DNA of 64,000 nt from Bacteroidota bacterium. Its GTDB lineage: Bacteria; Bacteroidota; Bacteroidia; Bacteroidales; Prolixibacteraceae. Within the stretch, counting starts at the first letter, position 1, and every line of letters begins with the position of its first letter. Below are positions 54,061-60,699 of this stretch, in pieces. The DNA is taken from NCBI GenBank assembly GCA_030698405.1, contig JAUYMU010000132.1, forward strand, positions 43,718 through 107,717. Reading direction: 5' to 3'. A model generated the notes under the pieces. It was given only the letters and a program-made list of their open reading frames with translations, made no database searches and had not been told where the DNA came from. A program made the position numbers and the translations under genes.

Positions 54061-55248
54061 ATGACAGTATTTAAACATACAGCAACATCAGAAACAGCAG
54101 TTCCTCCTGAAAAAAGAAGGATGCGAATCGCTGTGGCGCTGTTCTATTTCAGTATGGGGCTTTGTTTTGCCTCATGGGCTAGTCGCATTCCGGATATCAA
54201 AACAGCGCTTCATTTGAGCGATGCTGCATTTGGAAGCATCCTGTTCGCCTTGCCGGTTGGTCAGTTTTTGATGATGCCCTTTTCAGGAAAACTGGTGACC
54301 CGCTATGGCAGCCACAAAGTGCTTTTGTATGCGCTACCGGTTTATACAATTTGTTTAAGCAACGTCGGTTTGGTTACCCAGGGCTGGCAATTGGCCATCG
54401 CCTTGTTTCTGTTCGGGGTTTCGGGCAACATGTGCAACATTGCAATTAACACTCAGGGAATCGCCGCCGAAAAACTTTATGAGCGCCCAATCATGGCGAT
54501 GTTTCATGGAGGATGGAGCATTGCCGGTTTTACCGGGGCACTGATCGGACTGGCCATGATCAATCTGAAAATTGTTCCATACATGCATTTCTGGATCGTC
54601 ATATTGGTTGTTTGGACAATCGTCTGGATCAACAAGCAGTTTTTGGTTCCATTTAAATCAAGTGTTGACAAGGAAGAGCCGCGCCGGAAATTCTTTTCCA
54701 AACCCGACAGCACTTTGCTTCAGCTTGGAATAATTGGCTTTTGCAGCATGGCAAGCGAAGGGGCGATGTTCGACTGGAGCGGTATCTATTTTAAGGATGT
54801 GGTAAAAGCGCCTTCATCGCTGGTAATTTTAGGCTATACTTCATTTATGATCATGATGGCTTCCGGACGTTTTGTGGCCGACCGCCTGATTGCGAAATTC
54901 GGGCGAAAACACCTGCTTCAGGTGAGCGGCGTGATGATCTCATCCGGCTTGTTTATTTCAGTCATATTTCCTTACCTGATTCCATCAACCATAGGGTTTA
55001 TGCTGGTTGGACTGGGAGTTTCGAGCATAGTACCGACTGTGTACAGTACAGCTGGCAAGAACGGCAAAGTCGCACCGGGAATCGCACTTGCAACAGTTTC
55101 GAGTGTCAGTTTCCTGGGCTTCCTGATGGGACCACCGCTCATCGGCTACATTTCAGCAGCTGCCGGATTGCGATACTCCTTCGCTGTAATCGGAATCTTT
55201 GGCCTTTTCATCACTTTGCTGGTTTCGAAGCTGAAAGTGATTCATTAA
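54061..55248 (+). CDS. MFS transporter (YbjJ-like)
   Basis: 395 residues from the ATG at 54061, with 12 transmembrane helices of the major facilitator type. Motifs include ALFYFSMGLCFASWASRIPD, GSILFALPVGQFLMMPFSGK and GRFVADRLIAKFGRKH, all of the YbjJ-like branch often found beside sugar catabolism genes. No substrate is known for this member. An ATG at 53995 would add 22 residues before a well-placed start and is not preferred. It converges with hcp; both share the hairpin at 55255. Confidence 0.9.
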   Translation: MTVFKHTATSETAVPPEKRRMRIAVALFYFSMGLCFASWASRIPDIKTALHLSDAAFGSILFALPVGQFLMMPFSGKLVTRYGSHKVLLYALPVYTICLSNVGLVTQGWQLAIALFLFGVSGNMCNIAINTQGIAAEKLYERPIMAMFHGGWSIAGFTGALIGLAMINLKIVPYMHFWIVILVVWTIVWINKQFLVPFKSSVDKEEPRRKFFSKPDSTLLQLGIIGFCSMASEGAMFDWSGIYFKDVVKAPSSLVILGYTSFMIMMASGRFVADRLIAKFGRKHLLQVSGVMISSGLFISVIFPYLIPSTIGFMLVGLGVSSIVPTVYSTAGKNGKVAPGIALATVSSVSFLGFLMGPPLIGYISAAAGLRYSFAVIGIFGLFITLLVSKLKVIH

Positions 55249-55251
55249 TGC

Positions 55252-55283
55252 AAAAACCTCCTGACCAAAGCGATCAGGAGGTT
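55252..55283 (-). terminator. Terminator of hcp
   Basis: Perfect stem AACCTCCTGA/TCAGGAGGTT (55255-55264 and 55274-55283) with a 9-base loop. On the minus strand it is followed by TTTTT, so it serves hcp; plus-strand readthrough from the MFS gene also forms the stem but has no T tail. Confidence 0.8.
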
Positions 55284-55319
55284 CAACCTAAAACATATCA
55301 ACCAACTTTATTTTTTCAA

Positions 55320-56993
55320 TTATTCATAAGCTTGTTCCACTTCCTTTTCAATATCAAGGAACAACTTCAAATCTTCGTCAACTGTTTGGATACCGGCGAT
55401 TCCGAAGTTCTGAACCAATACGTTTACAACGTTGGGAGAAAGGAAAGCCGGCAATGTTGGTCCGAGGTGAATGTTTTTCACACCCAGTGAAAGCAGCGCA
55501 AGCAATACAATCACCGCTTTTTGTTCGTACCATGCAATGTTGTAGGCAATTGGCAACTCGTTGATGTCTTCCAGTTCAAAAATTTCTTTCAGTTTCAGGG
55601 CTACAACTGCAAGTGAATACGAGTCGTTGCACTGTCCGGCATCAATCACACGCGGAATGCCGTTGATATCGCCCAATGGCAACTTGTTGTAGCGGTATTT
55701 GGCACAACCTGCTGTCAGAATCACGGTGTCGGTCGGGAGTTTTTCAGCAAATTCGGTATAATAATCGCGTTCTTTCATGCGACCATCGCAACCGGCCATT
55801 ACAAAGAATTTGCGGATGGCGCCCGATTTAACTGCTTCAACGATAGGCCCGGCCAGTTCGAAAATCTGGTTGTGTGCAAAACCGCCGATAATTTCACCGG
55901 TTTCGATTTCGGTTGGCGTACCGCAAATTTTGGCATGTTCGATAATTGCATGAAAATCTTTCCGCTGGCCGGGTTTGCGATCGGGGAAATGAACTGCACC
56001 GGGTAATCCGCTTGCTCCGGTGGTATAAATACGATCGCGGTAACCAGCTTTTTCCATTGGCGGAACGATGCAGTTGGTGGTGAAAAGAATCGGTCCGTTG
56101 AAACTTTCGAATTCTTCTTTCTGTTGCCACCATGCATTTCCGTAGTTGCCCACCAAATGTTTGTATTTTTTGAATGCCGGATAATAATTGGCCGGAAGCA
56201 TTTCGCTGTGGGTGTAAACATCTACGCCGGTTCCTTCGGTCTGAACCAGCAAATCTTCTATATCGCGCAAATCGTGGCCTGAAATCAGGATCGCAGGATT
56301 TTTGCGAACGCCAATGTTTACTTTGGTCATTTCAGGATTTCCGTAGGTAGAAGTATTGGCTTTATCGAGCAGCGCCATTACCTCCACACCAAACTTGCCG
56401 GTTTCTAGTGTGAGTGCAACCAGTTCGTCAACCGACAAATCCTGGGTAGTTGCAGCCAAAGCACGTTCCAGAAATGCAAATACTTCCTGATTTTCGTGGT
56501 TCAGGTTAAAAGCATGTTCGGCATAAGCGGCCAAACCTTTCAGGCCATAAATAATCAGTTCTTTCAGCGAGCGGACATCTTCGTTTGTTTCGGTCAGAAT
56601 ACCAACTTCGGCAGCTTTGGCTTCAAATTCCTCACCGGTAACTGCAGTCCAGTCAGTTGAATCGTGTTTTGGCAACACAATTCCGGCTTCCAGTGCCTTT
56701 GCTTTTAACTCATCGCGCACTCTCAGCGTTTTTTTGATACGGATCACAAATGCAATCTCATCGAAATTGGCATTGGTAATGGTGCTGAACAAACCATCGA
56801 AAATCACTTTATCCACTTTTGGCTCGGCCAATCCTGCTTCGCGCAACTTGTTGTTAATAGTTGCAACGCCCTTTAAAACAAATAGTAAGGTATCCTGAAG
56901 GTTGGCTACTTCCGGTTCTTTACCGCACACACCTTTTACTGTACAGCCAATTCCTTTGGCTGCTTCCTGACATTGAAAACAAAACATGTTCAT
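55320..56993 (-). CDS. hcp: Hydroxylamine reductase / hybrid-cluster protein Hcp
   Basis: 557-residue cytoplasmic iron-sulfur enzyme that reduces hydroxylamine and, in vivo, nitric oxide. It starts [11 protein letters not shown]. The N-terminal cysteines (C-x2-C-x8-C-x5-C: CFQC, then CTVKGVC) match the class I [4Fe-4S] type of anaerobes. Hybrid-cluster ligands are visible as [52 protein letters not shown] and the terminal [13 protein letters not shown]. An ATG at 57053 would add 20 residues; the one at 56991-56993 is preferred on family length. The upstream ferredoxin-type gene is probably its electron donor. Single, full-length copy. Confidence 0.97.
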   Translation of the reverse strand: MNMFCFQCQEAAKGIGCTVKGVCGKEPEVANLQDTLLFVLKGVATINNKLREAGLAEPKVDKVIFDGLFSTITNANFDEIAFVIRIKKTLRVRDELKAKALEAGIVLPKHDSTDWTAVTGEEFEAKAAEVGILTETNEDVRSLKELIIYGLKGLAAYAEHAFNLNHENQEVFAFLERALAATTQDLSVDELVALTLETGKFGVEVMALLDKANTSTYGNPEMTKVNIGVRKNPAILISGHDLRDIEDLLVQTEGTGVDVYTHSEMLPANYYPAFKKYKHLVGNYGNAWWQQKEEFESFNGPILFTTNCIVPPMEKAGYRDRIYTTGASGLPGAVHFPDRKPGQRKDFHAIIEHAKICGTPTEIETGEIIGGFAHNQIFELAGPIVEAVKSGAIRKFFVMAGCDGRMKERDYYTEFAEKLPTDTVILTAGCAKYRYNKLPLGDINGIPRVIDAGQCNDSYSLAVVALKLKEIFELEDINELPIAYNIAWYEQKAVIVLLALLSLGVKNIHLGPTLPAFLSPNVVNVLVQNFGIAGIQTVDEDLKLFLDIEKEVEQAYE

Positions 56994-57122
56994 AGCTAAT
57001 TTTTTGGAAATGAGAAGGACGGACTTGTAGCCTTTGTTTAGGGTACAAATCACATTCTCAATTAATTATTGAAATTTTAATTGATAAGATACAGAATGAT
57101 TTTGGTGAATTGTTTGCCATTT

Positions 57123-57168
57123 CGTCCGCAACAAGGGAAACGCTTTTTAAAACAATTTCGCGCGGACG
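57123..57168 (-). repeat. 46-nt CGTCCG/CGGACG element, copy 4 (inverted)
   Basis: Exactly 46 bases from CGTCCG to CGGACG. Read as its reverse complement, it shares GAAA, TGTT, AAAGCGT and CCTT blocks with copy 3, so it is inverted relative to the three copies at 13510-13901. Confidence 0.8.
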
Positions 57169-57189
57169 AGTAACATAGTTCCATCTTGT

Positions 57190-57250
57190 CCCGGGGTTGC
57201 ACTCCTTCGTCGTTTACCCCGGGCTATTGATATTCTGCCCCTTCAGGGCA
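57190..57250. repeat. CCCGGGG-type interspersed repeat
   Basis: CCCGGGGTTGCACTCCTTCG, then TTTACCCCGGGCTATTGATA and TTCTGCCCCTTCAGGGCA, an inverted CCCGGGG/CCCCGGG pair followed by a GCCCCTTCAGGGC hairpin. Related to the element at 49468-49615. The gap 56994-57307 holds this, the 46-nt element and nothing else recognised. Confidence 0.7.
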
Positions 57251-57307
57251 AAAACCTATTCCAGAAGCGCAAACTTGGAACTTGAAACCTTGAACTTGGA
57301 ACTCGTT

Positions 57308-58186
57308 CTACACCCAGGCTTCGTCCAGAATTTCGCCTTTGATGCTGACGATGATTTCTTTTACCGGAACTTTGCGTGTTGACTGAGCAGTTGCCATTCT
57401 CACCAGTTGCGACAAACCTCCGCAGCACGGAACTTCCATCATCATAACGGTGATGGTATTTACGCGCGCTTCGTCGATTAACCGGCGGATTTTCTCTACA
57501 TATATTTCTTTGCCCTGATCGAGCTTCGGACAGGCGATGACCAATGATTTTCCGGCCAAATGTTTGGAATGAAAATTACCCAAACTGAAAGCCACACAGT
57601 CGGCAGCCAATAGCAAGTCTGTCCCTTGAAAACTGGATGCGGCAGGATTGATCAGGTGCATTTGAACCGGCCATTGGCGTAAAGCAGATGGCGCTTCGGT
57701 TGTGGCTACTGCCGGAGCAAAACGCAGGTTTTGCGGTTCAAAACTAACCGCTTGCGAGCTGGGGCAACCTCCGCTGGCACAACCCGACGATTCAACTTTT
57801 GTAGAATGAACTTCCGCAATTATGGCATTCACATCGAAAGGAATTTCATTGGCATGTAATTTCAGGTAACCAACAGCCTGTTTAAGAAATGTGGTTTCGC
57901 CATGTTCTTTCAGGTGTTTCATGTGCGCAACCAGTGTATTTTTACCTTTGGGTATAATTTGTTGAACAACCAATACTTCATCGTACTCGTCGGCTTCGCG
58001 TTTTTCAATGGTAATGGCGCCTTCGGGGCAATGGCCAAGGCAGGCTCCCAATCCGTCACACATCAGTTCACTAATGAGCCTGGCTTTTCCATCTATAATT
58101 TGCAATGCACCTTCATGGCAGTTCGGAACACAAAGTCCGCATCCGTTGCATTTTTCATCGTCGATATTTACAATTTCGCGTATCAT
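57308..58186 (-). CDS. Ferredoxin-type [4Fe-4S] protein, likely Hcp redox partner
   Basis: 292 residues. The N-terminus holds two complete [4Fe-4S] ferredoxin motifs (CNGCGLCVPNCHEGAL and MCDGLGACLGHCPEGAI). A middle region follows with ESSGCASGGCPSS. The C-terminal half binds a further group of residues (LLLAADCVAFSLG, VIACPKLDQGKEI, MMEVPCCGGLSQLV). This layout is the familiar companion of hcp in anaerobes and probably carries electrons to it. It lies 314 bases upstream of hcp on the same strand, separated by repeats, and is divergent from the HcpR-like regulator, so nitrosative stress probably controls it. Confidence 0.85.
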   Translation of the reverse strand: MIREIVNIDDEKCNGCGLCVPNCHEGALQIIDGKARLISELMCDGLGACLGHCPEGAITIEKREADEYDEVLVVQQIIPKGKNTLVAHMKHLKEHGETTFLKQAVGYLKLHANEIPFDVNAIIAEVHSTKVESSGCASGGCPSSQAVSFEPQNLRFAPAVATTEAPSALRQWPVQMHLINPAASSFQGTDLLLAADCVAFSLGNFHSKHLAGKSLVIACPKLDQGKEIYVEKIRRLIDEARVNTITVMMMEVPCCGGLSQLVRMATAQSTRKVPVKEIIVSIKGEILDEAWV

Positions 58187-58287
58187 CCTGATTGATTATT
58201 TGTGATTGATGAATGATGATTCATCTTTTCAGTTACTAAATTTGTATTATTTCTGAAACAAAAGTACGACCGTTCGGTTGTTTGAAA

Positions 58288-58303
58288 TGTATCAAATGTT
58301 ACA
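58288..58303. promoter_or_regulatory. Candidate binding site for the HcpR-like regulator
   Basis: TGTATCAAATGTTACA, a partial palindrome (12 of 16 positions, TGTA-x-CA/TG-x-TACA), lies between the divergent ferredoxin and regulator genes, 102 bases from the ferredoxin start. The half-site TGTnnCA resembles Crp/Fnr-family sites. Proposed by position and symmetry only. Confidence 0.4.
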
Positions 58304-58320
58304 AACAGTGAAAAAACAAA

Positions 58321-58405
58321 GTTTTGCCACGAAGGCCCTAAGACACAAAGTAACACAAAGATTAATTTTTAGTGCAACTTTGTGACTTTGCGCCTTTGTG
58401 GCAAG
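58321..58405. repeat. TTGCCAC/GTGGCAA interspersed repeat
   Basis: Outer arms TTGCCAC/GTGGCAA (58324-58330 and 58398-58404), with inner ACACAAAGTAACACAAAG and CTTTGTGACTTTGCGCCTTT. A variant of the CGCAAAG family; it lies just upstream of the HcpR-like gene. Confidence 0.75.
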
Positions 58406-58427
58406 ATAAAATTCTCAATATCTATTT

Positions 58428-59102
58428 ATGATCCAGCCCGAAATACTTTGCCAGTCGCCCATTTTCAGGGGCATTTCTCCTGACGAACTTCAGGAATTGT
58501 TCCGCCAGATACATTATCAGGTTAAATCCTATCAGAAAAATGATTTGATCACAATAGCCGGTGAGGTTTGCGACCGCTTACTGATTATTCAGGAAGGTAG
58601 TGTGAAAGCTGAAATGAACGACTATTCAGGAAAAACAATTAAGATTGAAGACATGTCGGCGCCCTGGCCTTTGGCAACCGCTTTTTTGTTCGGTAAAGAG
58701 AACCGGTTTCCGGTAACTGTTTCGGCAACTTCTGATGTTGTAATGGTGTCGATTCCAAAACCTGAGTTTGTGAAACTTTTGCAACTGAATTCACTGATCC
58801 TGAACAATTACCTGAACACAATTTCAACACGCGCCCAATTCCTGTCGCAAAAGCTGAAATTTCTGTCGTTTAAAACCATCAGGCAAAAAATTGCACATTA
58901 CCTGCTCGAAAAGGCTGGCGAACGGCTTCAGACAGTTGAAGTTCCTCAATCGCAGAAGCAGCTTGCCGAAATGTTCGGAGTTACCCGACCCTCGCTTGCC
59001 CGTACTTTGGGCGAAATGGTTCAGGAAGGTTTGATTGAAACCCAACGCAGAGCAATAAAAATACTGGATAAAGCAAAAATGAATCAGTTACTGAAGGGGT
59101 GA
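58428..59102 (+). CDS. Crp/Fnr-family regulator, HcpR-like
   Basis: 224 residues. N-terminal effector barrel (about 10-130; ITIAGEVCDRLLIIQEGSVK, PWPLATAFLFGKENRFPVTV) and C-terminal winged helix (about 150-220; VPQSQKQLAEMFGVTRPSLA, RTLGEMVQEGLIETQRRAIK). Its start diverges from a ferredoxin-hcp unit, the usual position of HcpR-type regulators that sense nitrosative stress in Bacteroidota and anaerobes, so it probably activates those genes. No FNR-type cysteine cluster. The assignment as HcpR is from context. Confidence 0.85.
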   Translation: MIQPEILCQSPIFRGISPDELQELFRQIHYQVKSYQKNDLITIAGEVCDRLLIIQEGSVKAEMNDYSGKTIKIEDMSAPWPLATAFLFGKENRFPVTVSATSDVVMVSIPKPEFVKLLQLNSLILNNYLNTISTRAQFLSQKLKFLSFKTIRQKIAHYLLEKAGERLQTVEVPQSQKQLAEMFGVTRPSLARTLGEMVQEGLIETQRRAIKILDKAKMNQLLKG

Positions 59103-59347
59103 GTCAGTGTTCAATCGCAGTTGCAGAATTGGAATTGTCTTTCAATCAGTAAAATCACCCAAAATTTTAGGTTCATTTGCCCTTCGATCAATCAAAAGAC
59201 CCAAACGATCAGGTGATTTGGCTAATCGTTTAGGTCTTTTGGTTAGGAGATTGACTGATTCAGTCAATCTATTAGGTTATTTGATAGATATTTTGACCAA
59301 ACAACCGGATATTTTAGGTTCTTCAATCAATGCTTTGGCAAAACAAC
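59103..59347 (+). repeat. Degenerate tandem repeat region (14-residue periodicity if translated)
   Basis: TTTTAGGTT-like units recur at about 59165, 59229, 59272 and 59313. AAAAGACC-C-AAACGAT (59194-59209) is the inverted match of ATCGTTT-A-GGTCTTTT (59225-59240). A plus-strand frame 59107-59379 reads these as repeats of about 14 residues (KILGSFALRSIKRP; NLLGYLIDILTKQP; DILGSSINALAKQP). It begins in a TGTTCAATCGCAG repeat fragment and overlaps the next gene, so it is more likely repeat DNA or a remnant than a working gene. Confidence 0.5.
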
Positions 59348-59995
59348 CTAAAACTTTTTATTTAATACTTTGGCAATAAGCAGTATGGGCTGCGCATTGC
59401 ACGGCGTGGTCGCTGCATCAGCAAAAGTCCTTTCATCGGCAACTTCTTTACTGTATGCCTGTAATTCCGAACTGGATTGAATCAAATCTGACAAGAATGA
59501 AAGAAGGGGACGGGTACTTAAACAATCTGAATGATTAATTAATTGAAATAAAAGTAATAAGCCGTCCATGTCATGCGACTTACAGAAATTTAGCACTTCG
59601 TTGTACTCATTTGTTCCTTTACTGGCAAGACCGGCATAACTGCTTGCCATTTGAGTTCCTGGTTGCTTTTTGCAAAAGTTAATCCATGCGCTTACCTTAT
59701 TGTCGAATTCGCTGACAACGGAATTTTGAATTTTTAGTACCAATGCTTCAAGTTTCAAGCTGTCAGTTCTTTCCAAATGCATCTGAACTGATTTCTCAGG
59801 AGCAGGTTCTTCCGTAGCAGGTTGCCCGGAAGTATTTTCCGAGGTATCAGCAGCAAAAGCTGACTTTAGCAAGGTAGCCAGTTCGTTTACCCTGTTGCTG
59901 TTCCGGTTGTTTGTTGAACTCGTGCTCTCATTGCTCTTCGAACAAGCCAAAGTTGCAACAAAAACTAACGTCAATAAGAAAATTTTTGTTTTCAT
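59348..59995 (-). CDS. Lipoprotein of unknown family (cassette gene 3)
   Basis: 215 residues. Lipoprotein signal MKTKIFLLTLVFVATLACSK with lipobox TLAC. After a Ser/Asn/Glu-rich linker (to about residue 75) comes a domain also present in the next two genes upstream: FDNKVSAWINFCK, NEYNEVLNFCK and LLLLFQLINHSDCLS. I do not recognise this domain. The protein is probably outer-membrane or periplasmic. It is 11 bases downstream of the related lipoprotein gene, so the three genes form one minus-strand transcript. A partner or immunity-type role for the large exported protein is possible but unproven. Confidence 0.75.
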   Translation of the reverse strand: MKTKIFLLTLVFVATLACSKSNESTSSTNNRNSNRVNELATLLKSAFAADTSENTSGQPATEEPAPEKSVQMHLERTDSLKLEALVLKIQNSVVSEFDNKVSAWINFCKKQPGTQMASSYAGLASKGTNEYNEVLNFCKSHDMDGLLLLFQLINHSDCLSTRPLLSFLSDLIQSSSELQAYSKEVADERTFADAATTPCNAQPILLIAKVLNKKF

Positions 59996-60006
59996 AAGTA
60001 TTATTT

Positions 60007-60678
60007 CTAAAATTCACTATTTAATACATTGTGCATAAACCGAAATAGAATTTCATTGTAATGATCTTTCCCAGCTTTATTTCCAGAAATCTCATAATCA
60101 GCCAAATAACTTTCGCGTGCCTGATTCATGTATTTTTGATACTCTGGCATTTTAGGAAGAATGTCAGCAACCAGAGGATATGATAAGAAATAAAAGTGCG
60201 TGCATTTATCTGTTCTTGACAATAATTCAAATATCAACGGAAAAATTGCTTTACCCTTTCCAACACAAAAAGTAATATATTCCTGATATTCTTTGGAGTC
60301 AACCAATAAAATGTGGGCAGGATCGCTATACCACGACGTTTTACCGTTATTCCAAAGGTTGATCCATTTTTTAATTTTATCGTCAAAAGTCTTAATGGTT
60401 ACATTATCTACTTCTGAAACCAGTTTTTGTAATTTTTTAAGATCATCGTTATTCAGGGTTGCAACCTCACATTCAATAGTACCCGATGGTAGATTAACAG
60501 TATTGCCGTTTATCAAAGTATCCAAAACAATATTATATATGGAGCCATCAAGCTTAGCAATATTACTACTTTTAAGAAGATTTAAGATCGAGTCGACCCG
60601 ATCTGCTTCAACTTTTTCTTTCGAGCAGGAGGTGAGAGAAAGAAAAATTAGACATAGTACGTAAATTGTTGATTTCAT
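60007..60678 (-). CDS. Lipoprotein of unknown family (cassette gene 2)
   Basis: 223 residues with lipoprotein signal MKSTIYVLCLIFLSLTSCSK (lipobox SLTSC). The mature region starts with DRVDSILNLLKSS and carries the shared domain: FDDKIKKWINLWN, YSDPAHI, SKEYQEYITFC and FPLIFELLSRTDKC. These match cassette gene 3 and the middle of the large protein in the same order. It lies 21 bases after the large gene and 11 bases before cassette gene 3. Sequence is AT-rich, unlike the neighbouring metabolic genes. Function unknown. Confidence 0.75.
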   Translation of the reverse strand: MKSTIYVLCLIFLSLTSCSKEKVEADRVDSILNLLKSSNIAKLDGSIYNIVLDTLINGNTVNLPSGTIECEVATLNNDDLKKLQKLVSEVDNVTIKTFDDKIKKWINLWNNGKTSWYSDPAHILLVDSKEYQEYITFCVGKGKAIFPLIFELLSRTDKCTHFYFLSYPLVADILPKMPEYQKYMNQARESYLADYEISGNKAGKDHYNEILFRFMHNVLNSEF

Positions 60679-60699
60679 AGTGATTTATAATTTAGTGAT

